This document shows positions 30,739 to 38,676 of a DNA stretch of 38,891 nucleotides, piece after piece. Each line of letters opens with the position of its first letter. Positions within the stretch are counted from its first letter, which is position 1. The stretch spans positions 1 to 38,891 of the forward strand of contig SSEF01000025.1 of assembly GCA_008012175.1 (NCBI GenBank), read 5' to 3'. The notes under the pieces were generated by a model, which worked only from the letters and a program-made list of their open reading frames with translations, did no database searches and was not told the DNA's origin. Origin of the DNA: Candidatus Moraniibacteriota bacterium (lineage in GTDB: Bacteria > Patescibacteriota > Minisyncoccia > Moranbacterales > UBA1568). A program made the translations under genes and the position numbers.

Positions 30739-31203
30739 ATGGCGACAGCGATTAAGAAGACAACCAAGACGAAAGAAGTGACTCGGAAGCCTCTTGCGGC
30801 TGAGGGTCGCTATGTCTACGCGGTCGGCCGTCGCAAGACGGCGGTCGCCCAGGTTCGTTACTATGCCGATGCAAAAGCCGAAACGCTCGAGATCGTCGTG
30901 AACGATCGTCCATACGCCGAATACTTCAATACTTTCGAGCAGCGTGAAGCGTGTGTCGCACCGCTCAAGGTCGTCGGCAAATCCGAAGCGGCCAAGATTT
31001 CCGTTCTCGTTTCTGGCGGTGGACTCTCTGGTCAGGCTGATGCGGTGAAGCTCGGTATCGCTCGCGCTCTCGTGGAGCACGACGCGCTCGTTCGTCCGGC
31101 GCTCAAGGCTGAGAAGCTCCTCACGCGCGACCCGCGCGCGGTCGAGCGCAAGAAGCCTGGTCTCAAGAAGGCCCGCCGGGCTCCGCAGTGGGCAAAACGG
31201 TAG
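30739..31203 (+). CDS. rpsI: 30S ribosomal protein S9
   Basis: 154 residues with a Lys/Thr-rich N-terminal extension of about 22. Core: YVYAVGRRKTAVAQVRYY, LVSGGGLSGQADAVKLGIAR, and the C-terminal KKARRAPQWAKR whose final Lys-Arg reaches the P-site tRNA. Last gene of the operon; a strong terminator follows within 35 bp. Confidence 0.98.
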   Translation: MATAIKKTTKTKEVTRKPLAAEGRYVYAVGRRKTAVAQVRYYADAKAETLEIVVNDRPYAEYFNTFEQREACVAPLKVVGKSEAAKISVLVSGGGLSGQADAVKLGIARALVEHDALVRPALKAEKLLTRDPRAVERKKPGLKKARRAPQWAKR

Positions 31204-31236
31204 AGACGTCCCATTCTCGGTTTTTTTGCTTCCTCC

Positions 31237-31273
31237 AAAAAGGCCCGCCATCTGTCAGGCGGGCCTTTTTTTT
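31237..31273 (+). terminator. Terminator of the ribosomal protein operon
   Basis: A 13-bp perfect stem AAAAAGGCCCGCC (31237-31249) with 31258-31270, eight-base loop, run of eight T (31266-31273). Confidence 0.95.
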
Positions 31274-31275
31274 AT

Positions 31276-31312
31276 AAAAAAACAGGGAACACGAACGTGG
31301 CAGTGTTCCCTG
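31276..31312 (-). terminator. Terminator of the HD-domain gene
   Basis: A perfect 10-bp stem CAGGGAACAC (31283-31292) with 31303-31312. On the minus strand it is followed by seven T (31276-31282). It sits back to back with the operon terminator on the other strand. Confidence 0.85.
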
Positions 31313-31349
31313 TGAGGAGGTACGGATCAGACAAGGGGTGCTGATGCAG

Positions 31350-32405
31350 CTAATGCGAACACCCTGCGACCAACAAATTGATAGGGCGATTGGCGCTTCT
31401 GTCATGATGTAGCTGATCGGTTACGAAGGCTCTGGTAAGCGCGGGATCGATAGCGTGTCTTTCCGTTTCCTGGACAATGATGCCGAGGGCATCGCAGAGA
31501 TCGAACCTGCCTTTGTAGGTCCTGAATCCAGACATCAACGCTTCGAATGTGTCAGCGAGGTACAAGCACTGCATAACCGCGATCCGAAGTGCCGAAGTTG
31601 CGATCGGATACCGTTCGCTATCAATTGTTTTCGTCCGGGATGGATGATGCCAGGCAGCGATTTCTGCCACCTGCCCCATATCCGGATACGCTTCAAGGAG
31701 TAGGCCGGTCCCAGCTTCGTGGAGCTCGATCACCTCACGAAACGTCAGAGAGGAGGGGATGCCACGCCGAGAGAGTGTAGCGAGCGCTGTCTCTGGGAAT
31801 GCCTGCTCGATCGGTACGATGTTTATTGGATCTCCGATAGCGTGCAGGTAGATATCCAGCGCTGGGTCAGGCAGCCCGCCTTCCTCAACGGGTCGGATGA
31901 ATTCCTCAGCAAAGAGTTCATCGCCGCTGGTCTTGTTTGCCAGCAGGGCCCATTCACGCTTTGTCCGCTTATCGTGAACGACATCGATTATGAGACGTTT
32001 TCCGATATCGTGCAGCAGAGCGGCCGCAAAGAGTACGCCAGGCGAGACATCTTCTCGTTGATCACCGAGAGTTTGCGCGAGATAGGCTGCAGTCTCTCCG
32101 TGCCCGGTCCACATCCAGTGGAGTATATGGGCGACGCCAAGTGCATGGGTGAAGGTGCGTAGATCGGTAGCGCAGGTAATAGAGAGCTCTTCCCAGAAGG
32201 TCTTTTCCCAGGATTCTCGGCTGATATCTGAATCAATGAGGCCGAGGAAACTGCGAGGGTTTTCCCTTAGACGCCGGATATGATCCTGGGCCTCTCTCCA
32301 GGCATTGGATCGAAAGAGGATCGTTCGCTGCTCTATGGACTCGAGGCGGATGTATTCAAGATCAAAGACCGACCGTCCTCGATCCGTGATGGATGAGGCG
32401 TTCAT
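31350..32405 (-). CDS. HD-domain phosphohydrolase, degenerate HD-GYP-like
   Basis: 351 residues. HD-family metal ligands are present in order: THALGVAHI (His), FAAALLHDIGKRL (His-Asp), IAAWHHPSR (His-His) and YLADTFEALMSGFRTYKG (Asp), the last closely resembling the HD-GYP segment VADVFDAL-x-RPY. The GYP triplet expected after the His pair is missing, so it may hydrolyse another phosphorylated nucleotide or act as a sensor. The N-terminal 90 residues are unrelated to known input domains I can name. AAAGGAG precedes the ATG by six bases. It has a leader of nearly 100 nt and its own terminator. c-di-GMP breakdown is possible but unproved. Confidence 0.8.
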   Translation of the reverse strand: MNASSITDRGRSVFDLEYIRLESIEQRTILFRSNAWREAQDHIRRLRENPRSFLGLIDSDISRESWEKTFWEELSITCATDLRTFTHALGVAHILHWMWTGHGETAAYLAQTLGDQREDVSPGVLFAAALLHDIGKRLIIDVVHDKRTKREWALLANKTSGDELFAEEFIRPVEEGGLPDPALDIYLHAIGDPINIVPIEQAFPETALATLSRRGIPSSLTFREVIELHEAGTGLLLEAYPDMGQVAEIAAWHHPSRTKTIDSERYPIATSALRIAVMQCLYLADTFEALMSGFRTYKGRFDLCDALGIIVQETERHAIDPALTRAFVTDQLHHDRSANRPINLLVAGCSH

Positions 32406-32508
32406 GATAGTTCTCCTTTTGAGTTGTTAAGTTACGGAGTGCGGTGATGTTGTAGTGCTTATGAAAACAAAAAAACACCACCCAACCAACGGATGTCCGT
32501 CTGTCAGC

Positions 32509-32514
32509 ACTATA
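32509..32514 (-). promoter_or_regulatory. Possible -10 of the HD-domain gene
   Basis: TATAGT on the minus strand (plus 32509-32514) with TTGTGC 16 bp upstream (plus 32531-32536), a weak -35. The leader of about 97 nt contains a 12-base palindrome (ACGGA-TG-TCCGT, 32489-32500) and a run of seven T. The remaining gap to 32654 shows no gene. Confidence 0.4.
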
Positions 32515-32591
32515 CTCTTTTTCTAGAAATGCACAAGAAAATCCATAATGTGCAGGATTCCGAAAGGGGCAGTAACGATAATAAATAATAC

Positions 32592-32616
32592 TGCATCTCC
32601 CGATCAAGAAGATGCA
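32592..32616 (-). terminator. Possible terminator of the PEGA-domain gene
   Basis: TGCATCT (32592-32598) pairs with AGATGCA (32610-32616); on the minus strand GTATTATTTATT follows. The T-tract is interrupted, so activity is uncertain. Confidence 0.4.
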
Positions 32617-32654
32617 AGAACTCACCCAAGCACCAATCGTCAGTTTGGGCGCGG

Positions 32655-34127
32655 CTAGTCACCGAAGAGACCCTGAGGCTCGGGGAAGACTATAGAATCG
32701 ATGTCCATTCCAGGGACGACGATGTAAAGCCGATTTTGGGAAAAGAGTGGAAAGATCTGGCTCGGATCGGCGACGAAGGATTTGATATCGCTGCTCATGC
32801 GGCCGCTTCGGCCATCGAGCTCTACGACTTTCAAGGTGCTGCCACGGGTGAAGAGGATGTGTTCATAGTCTTCGCTCCATGAGACATTGGCAATTGGCTC
32901 AGAGAACCGAGCGATTTGAAGCGTCTCATTTTCGGCTCGCCGCGGCTGAACGTCCCACTCCCTAGTGAAGTAGACGCCGATCTCATTTGTGCTGGAAAAA
33001 AGAAGCTTCTTGCCATCATTAGAGAATTGGAACGACTCGACACCGGTTGCAATCTCTTGGAAGCCGTAGTTCTTTCGCGGTGCCCGATTATATGCAAAAA
33101 GGCGCTTGTGTCCGCCTTGCTCGAGAAGAGCCATTCGTTCCTCATCGTAGACATCGAGGACGATTGGGTATGCTCCAAAATCGGTGCTAATCGGTTGCGT
33201 TATCTCGGTCTGATTTTCTCCATTGCTAGCATTCCGAAATCGAGAGATGACCCCTGTTTCGCTGTGCATAACATAAATGAAGTCATCGGCGATTTCATAA
33301 GCACGGATGTGCTGGGCAAGAAGGACAGGGGTGCGGCTGCCAGTTATTTCAAACCGGTAGAGCGAATCCTGGGCGAGGAAGAGGAGTGCCTCATCATCGG
33401 TCGAATTCCAGCGGACATGTGTTGGAACGAGTCCGGGTACGATATCAGACAATTTTTCAACGGTGCCACCGTCTGTCGCGACGAGGAAATAGGAGCGCTG
33501 TCCATTCTCAAGGAGCGGGAGGAGAATCGTCTTGCCATTTGGGGACCATTCGAAATTTTCGCCAGCGTCGAAATCGAAGGCGGTGCCGTTTCTTGCAAAA
33601 ACCTCTCGTCCTGACTGCGTATTGCGGTCGTAGAGAACGACGCTCGTTTCGTTGAAGTGTTCTTTGGCGAGGGCAAAGAGATCGGAATCCGGATGCGGGT
33701 AGATACGAGTTGTGCCGGCTGTATCGGCCAAAGTGACTCCCGGATAGTCGGTACGAGTCAGTATGACGTTCCAGTATTCGCTTGAGACACCGCTTTGGAT
33801 GTTTACTTTCTTTGACCAGGGAGAATAGCCGGGGGCGGAAATAGTGAGTGTATGCTCGCCGGGCATGAGGCCGGTCACATGAATCGTCTCGTTGAGGATC
33901 CCGTAATGGTCTGCAGAAACCGGCTTGTCATCAATTTCGAGGTCGACTGTCTTCGGGAGGGAGCTTATGGTGATCGATCCGGAATAAACGAAAACACCGC
34001 GTTCCAAACTGTAGCGATAGCCAAGCGCAAAGAAAATGATAAGACTCGCCGTCACGAGGAAGGAGAGTGTAAATGCCAGAAAAATGAATCCGCGAAAACG
34101 GGAAAGTCCCATAGATACCACTATCAT
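32655..34127 (-). CDS. Membrane-anchored PEGA-domain protein with beta-propeller-like C-terminus
   Basis: 490 residues. Signal anchor at about residues 12-35 (FIFLAFTLSFLVTASLIIFFA). Residues 48-115 form a PEGA domain (VDLEIDDKPVSADHYG, LMPGEHTLTISAPGYSPWSK), common in CPR surface or sensory proteins. The rest consists of repeats such as FEWSPNGKTILLPLLENG, VRWNSTDDEALLFLA and FQFSNDGKKLLFSS, a TolB/WD-like propeller outside the membrane. ATG 34127 is used; ATG 34112 is an alternative because TATGAT (plus 34123-34128) looks like a -10 that would put the transcript start just before it. Probably a surface protein for wall or ligand binding. Confidence 0.82.
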   Translation of the reverse strand: MIVVSMGLSRFRGFIFLAFTLSFLVTASLIIFFALGYRYSLERGVFVYSGSITISSLPKTVDLEIDDKPVSADHYGILNETIHVTGLMPGEHTLTISAPGYSPWSKKVNIQSGVSSEYWNVILTRTDYPGVTLADTAGTTRIYPHPDSDLFALAKEHFNETSVVLYDRNTQSGREVFARNGTAFDFDAGENFEWSPNGKTILLPLLENGQRSYFLVATDGGTVEKLSDIVPGLVPTHVRWNSTDDEALLFLAQDSLYRFEITGSRTPVLLAQHIRAYEIADDFIYVMHSETGVISRFRNASNGENQTEITQPISTDFGAYPIVLDVYDEERMALLEQGGHKRLFAYNRAPRKNYGFQEIATGVESFQFSNDGKKLLFSSTNEIGVYFTREWDVQPRRAENETLQIARFSEPIANVSWSEDYEHILFTRGSTLKVVELDGRSGRMSSDIKSFVADPSQIFPLFSQNRLYIVVPGMDIDSIVFPEPQGLFGD

Positions 34128-34176
34128 AACATAGAAAATGGCTTAGTAAAGGGTAAAAGTATGATATTTTCTCGTT

Positions 34177-34205
34177 TTGCCTCGCATCGCAGCCAGTGCT
34201 AGACT
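34177..34205 (+). promoter_or_regulatory. Promoter of the 34228-34725 gene
   Basis: TTGCCT at 34177-34182, 17-bp spacer, TAGACT at 34200-34205. Transcription from near 34212 leaves a leader of about 16 nt, supporting ATG 34228 over the earlier in-frame ATG at 34177, which lies in the promoter. Confidence 0.65.
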
Positions 34206-34227
34206 ATCGTCACAATCCGATCCCTCT

Positions 34228-34725
34228 ATGCTCGACCGACTAGCGAGCTCGCTCGCGATCCCTAAGAATATCGCTGGCGATCTCTCGCTCATCCTTCTTT
34301 TCATCGGCGCCTCGCTCTTCGTCGGCTTTATTTTTGGTCGATGGAAACTCGTCAATATCCTCATCAATGTCTATATTGCTGTCGCTTTGGTCGGTGTCAT
34401 GCCCGAGAGCTGGTTTGTGGTTTCTGCGTATGCCAAAGCCGGGCTGTTCGTCGTCCTTTTGACCGCGCTCACTATGTTTGATGAGCGGCTGTTCGATATC
34501 CACATCACGAGCGCCGGGACGGATTTCTTCTGGCGCTTCTTTGTGACCTCATTCCTCGTGACCGGCTCCGTCCTCTCGAGCATCTTCTCCTTTCTTCCGA
34601 AATCCGTCGCGTTGTCCTGGGTAACGCCAGACCTCTATTTCTATATCGCCTCACCCTGGGCGCTCCTCTTCTGGCTTGCGGTGCCGATTTTCGCCCTTTT
34701 TTTTATCAATACGCGTCTGCGCTAA
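34228..34725 (+). CDS. Polytopic membrane protein, unknown
   Basis: 165 residues from ATG 34228. Four or five hydrophobic helices: GDLSLILLFIGASLFVGFIF, LVNILINVYIAVALVGVM, AKAGLFVVLLTALTMF, RFFVTSFLVTGSVLSSIFSF and SPWALLFWLAVPIFALFFI. No motif is recognised and polar residues within the helices are few. Divergent from the PEGA gene. It stands alone as a transcription unit. Short leader, no Shine-Dalgarno. Confidence 0.78.
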   Translation: MLDRLASSLAIPKNIAGDLSLILLFIGASLFVGFIFGRWKLVNILINVYIAVALVGVMPESWFVVSAYAKAGLFVVLLTALTMFDERLFDIHITSAGTDFFWRFFVTSFLVTGSVLSSIFSFLPKSVALSWVTPDLYFYIASPWALLFWLAVPIFALFFINTRLR

Positions 34726-34798
34726 TTTCATGGAAAGCCGCCCAAAGCCCGCGCCTTCATGGTCTCGAGGCTTGCGCGCAAGTTTAAATATAAAAAAT

Positions 34799-34829
34799 GC
34801 GCACTAGTCTTTTGAGGGGACTGGTGCGC
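34799..34829 (-). terminator. Terminator of the 34857-35174 gene
   Basis: An 11-bp stem with one G-T pair (34799-34809 with 34819-34829, GCGCAC arm). On the minus strand ATTTTTTATATTT follows directly. Confidence 0.85.
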
Positions 34830-34856
34830 GTAAGTGAGAATAGCCCTTCTCTGGTG

Positions 34857-35174
34857 TTAAGAAGGAACGGAAACGACTGGTCGATCATATCGCTTCCGCC
34901 AGGTTTCGATGTCAGCCCGGGTGTAGCCGCAGTGAGCGAGGGCTTGCTCGAGCATATCCGGATCGGCCGAGTCCAACCGGTCGAGGTAAGACTCTCCGGA
35001 GAGGCTCGAGGACACGCCCCGACCGAGCTGGGCGACTGCGGAACGTATATCGCTGAACTCAGCGAGGGCTGGGCAGTCTTCGCGCGTACTGCTTTCGACG
35101 AGCCGGACGAGTCCGCGGCCAAGCGATCGCAGGATTTCGATCAGGGCCAAAGCATATTGGCGGAGGCTTTTCAT
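34857..35174 (-). CDS. Hypothetical 105-residue protein
   Basis: ATG 35174 is preceded by GAGGAG six bases upstream; a start seven codons earlier (35195) would place that site inside the gene. The N-terminus is an amphipathic basic helix (KSLRQYALALIEILRSLGRG), the C-terminus has an Arg/Asp-rich helix (HCGYTRADIETWRKRYDRP) that slightly recalls DUF1127-type small proteins. I cannot assign a family. The gene has a terminator and a promoter with a palindrome at its start, so the minus strand is preferred over the overlapping plus-strand frame. Immediately upstream of the 16S unit, in opposite orientation. Confidence 0.7.
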   Translation of the reverse strand: MKSLRQYALALIEILRSLGRGLVRLVESSTREDCPALAEFSDIRSAVAQLGRGVSSSLSGESYLDRLDSADPDMLEQALAHCGYTRADIETWRKRYDRPVVSVPS

Positions 35175-35214
35175 GGCGATCTCCTCGGGATGCAAAGGAC
35201 AGGATGGGACGGTT

Positions 35215-35244
35215 ATCCTGACGAGTCAGGATGCCAATAGTATA
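35215..35244 (-). promoter_or_regulatory. -10 and operator-like palindrome of the 34857-35174 gene
   Basis: TATACT on the minus strand (plus 35239-35244). A perfect 8-bp palindrome ATCCTGAC-GA-GTCAGGAT (35215-35232) covers the predicted transcription start. The -35 (TCCACG at 17 bp) is poor, as expected for a regulated promoter. A repressor site or 5' hairpin are both possible. Confidence 0.55.
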
Positions 35245-35362
35245 TAGTACGCAGGGTATCGCGTGGAAGAGGTAATCATGGTGCGGTTCTAGCGTTCAAA
35301 ATGACCCTTGTTCGTGGAAAAATCGGCTTTCCCAGCGTTTTTTCGAGCGCCGTGCCGGGGCC

Positions 35363-35391
35363 TTGACAAGCCGAAAATGGGTGCGTATACT
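35363..35391 (+). promoter_or_regulatory. 16S rRNA promoter
   Basis: TTGACA at 35363-35368, 17-bp spacer, TATACT at 35386-35391, start near 35398. The 20 bp upstream of the -35 are GC-rich (CGCCGTGCCGGGGCC), so no UP element is present, in line with an alpha subunit that has no CTD. Confidence 0.92.
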
Positions 35392-35397
35392 GCTGAG

Positions 35398-35664
35398 GCA
35401 ATAAGAGGAATTCGTCCTCTTTTGTTTTCCTTAAAAATCAGGTTACATGAGTCAGCTAATCACAGTTTTCTGTGGTTAGTCCTAAACTGTCCTGTCTTCC
35501 CGTGCGGGTTGGCAGGATAGACATCAGTCCTTCAAAAAGACTGACAACTCTTCTATTCCGATCATGACCGAAGTCGCAAGACCGAAGCATGATCAACCCG
35601 AGTGAAATATCGTGCGAGCGAGATGCTCTCGCGCGAGCGGCTTCGGCCGTCTCAATACATCTAT
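35398..35664 (+). other. 16S rRNA precursor leader
   Basis: About 267 nt. The first hairpin AAGAGGA/TCCTCTT (35403-35421), five-base loop, is followed by TTTGTTTT and looks like an early terminator or attenuator. Further on are GATCATG/CATGATC (35560-35594) enclosing two GACCGAAG copies. CAACTCTT at 35545-35552 is complementary to AAGAGTTG at 37248-37255 behind the 16S gene, a candidate RNase III processing stem. No protein gene is present. Confidence 0.6.
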
Positions 35665-37197
<1,533 letters not shown>

Positions 37198-37630
37198 AGG
37201 GAGATAATGGTGTACAAACAAACAGTGTCTTCGGATACTGTGCGTTCAAGAGTTGATGGTCAACATCAAATTCTTAACCAATATGGTCGCTCATTGTATT
37301 ATTCGGTGCCGACGTCTAGGCGGGAGCACTGCTAGCAATGAAACATATATCAGAGTAGAGAACTTCGTACAGAACTAACCACAAAAGGTTTTGATTATTG
37401 TTTACCCAGTGAAATTGCTCTTTAATGAGCACCCGCTTGCGGGATTTCACGGGGTTTGCTCAAAGTATTTGGTAGAGAGCTCTTCAGTGAGTACTTTTCT
37501 GCGAAGAAAGTCTACCAAGTATTAATCAGGCTCTACGCACGCTACCCCAGGATAAAGCCTGCCTGTCGACAGACAGGGAATTTCCTCTGGTAGTTGTGTA
37601 AGTTTACCCGACTCACTATGCCTTAGCATT
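37198..37630 (+). other. Long structured 3' trailer of the 16S unit
   Basis: About 430 nt without a gene or tRNA. Successive folds: a UUCG-capped 7-bp hairpin (37223-37240); a three-way junction with closing stem GTGAAAT/ATTTCAC (37409-37415 with 37444-37450), arms GCTC/GAGC (37417-37430) and CCCGC/GCGGG (37432-37443); a 13-bp stem with G-U pairs (37464-37476 with 37511-37523); and CCTGTC-GACA-GACAGG near 37563-37580. This is more structure than an ordinary spacer needs. It could be the remains of a 16S-23S spacer or an independent RNA. Confidence 0.6.
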
Positions 37631-37670
37631 GTGGGCGGGACACGGGACCCGCTCACAAGGCGGGTTTTTT
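37631..37670 (+). terminator. Attenuator-like terminator ending the 16S unit
   Basis: Terminator stem CCCGC (37648-37652) with GCGGG (37660-37664) followed by T6 (37665-37670). The same CCCGC plus TCAC can instead pair with GTGGGCGGG (37631-37639 with 37648-37656, 9 bp), so the two hairpins exclude each other. Confidence 0.75.
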
Positions 37671-37679
37671 GTATTTTTG

Positions 37680-37688
37680 TGCTAAAAT
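37680..37688 (+). promoter_or_regulatory. Extended -10 after the 16S terminator
   Basis: TGCTAAAAT at 37680-37688, identical to the element at 24212-24220 and again directly behind a terminator. It points toward the insertion sequence and may have been the promoter of the gene now starting at 38677 before the insertion. Confidence 0.5.
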
Positions 37689-37716
37689 TTAAATGTTGAT
37701 TCTATCCGTATTCTAA

Positions 37717-38595
37717 TCAATACCTTTGCATCACCTCTCTTGGGGTTCGGTACTCAATCCCCATGTGCAGTCTCTCTTCGTTGTAATACGGAAGGTACTC
37801 CTTTAGTGCTTTCCGAAACGTCTGTATCCCATACGAGACCTGATCCAAACACTCTTCCTGTACCGTCCGATTGAACCGCTCTACATGAGCCTGGTCATTC
37901 GACTTCCGTACCCGGGAATGACGATGTCCCACCCCATACCGTTTGAGAGCATGCGTAAACCCAATCGAAAACTCTGATCCATTGTCACTTTGTACCATGA
38001 GGATTGGAAAGGGAGCTTTTCTCAGAACCTTCTTCAAAAAACAGATACTGGGTTCTGCCCCAATCTTCTCTACTACCTCGGCGTACGCCCATCTGGAATG
38101 GACATCAATCAGGGTATATACGTAGATCCTCCCTCCTAAGGGGTTCATGAGATGGATGGTATCTACCTCGACAAAAGCCCCAGGGAAAGCCGCATCCGGA
38201 CGAGGAGTGGCATCATGAGGCCTCTTCCAGGGACTTCGCTTCTTCGTCAGTCCACAGCGATCAAGCGTTCTCTGAACAGAGGAGAGGGAGACAGAGACTC
38301 CCTCTCGTAACAAGGCCTGATGGACTACCTGACCACAACGATTTCTCTCTAACCGTTTGGAAATGATGGCACTCACGGTCTCCTCCGGGAGAGCCAGAGG
38401 AGAGACGTGGGGACGAGAGGAGAGGGTGGGGATCGGTCCAGTATTCAACAGACGGGATTTCCTCTCCCAGCGAGCTACTGTGGACTGGTTGTACCCAAAA
38501 TACCGGGCTACTTCCCTGGTGCTTTTCCCTGAGCGAAGCATCTTCACGGCCTGCCACCTCACTTGAGGAGCCTTTGGATTGGTTGTGTATGCCAT
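37717..38595 (-). CDS. DDE transposase, IS481-like
   Basis: 292 residues from ATG 38595; a TTG at 38634 inside the terminal repeat would add 13 residues. The N-terminal helix-turn-helix is VRWQAVKMLRSGKSTREVAR with YNQSTVARWE, followed by a second helical DNA-binding block. The rve/RNase-H catalytic core has D in FVEVDTIHLMNP, D in MVQSDNGSEFS and E in QAHVERFNRTVQEE, the DDE triad, then YLPYYNEERLHMGIEYRTP. All catalytic residues are intact and there is no frameshift, so the element may be active. It inserts by cut-and-paste or copy-paste at DNA ends carrying its inverted repeats. Confidence 0.95.
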   Translation of the reverse strand: MAYTTNPKAPQVRWQAVKMLRSGKSTREVARYFGYNQSTVARWERKSRLLNTGPIPTLSSRPHVSPLALPEETVSAIISKRLERNRCGQVVHQALLREGVSVSLSSVQRTLDRCGLTKKRSPWKRPHDATPRPDAAFPGAFVEVDTIHLMNPLGGRIYVYTLIDVHSRWAYAEVVEKIGAEPSICFLKKVLRKAPFPILMVQSDNGSEFSIGFTHALKRYGVGHRHSRVRKSNDQAHVERFNRTVQEECLDQVSYGIQTFRKALKEYLPYYNEERLHMGIEYRTPREVMQRY

Positions 38596-38643
38596 ATCTT
38601 TGCGGTTAAACACCTGAGTATACAGGTGATGCAAAGGTATTGA
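37717..38643 (-). mobile_element. IS481-like insertion sequence, 927 bp
   Basis: Perfect 20-bp terminal inverted repeats lie at 37717-37736 and 38624-38643 (TCAATACCTTTGCATCACCT at the left). One transposase gene fills the element; its stop codon TGA is the first three bases of the left repeat. A 6-bp dyad CACCTG/CAGGTG (38611-38628) next to the right repeat encloses TATACT on the minus strand, probably the transposase promoter. No target duplication longer than two bases is evident. Confidence 0.9.
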
Positions 38644-38676
38644 AACATTACGCTATCTTGTTGAAACAAATATACT

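Noticed and set aside
34797-35240. 147-codon plus-strand frame overlapping the 34857-35174 gene
   Set aside because: The minus strand has a ribosome-binding site, a promoter -10 and a terminator in the right places; the plus strand has none and would begin in that terminator.
37460-37525. A tRNA in the 16S trailer (GGTAGAG and CTACC strings)
   Set aside because: The pairing gives one long irregular hairpin without a T-loop or anticodon arm.
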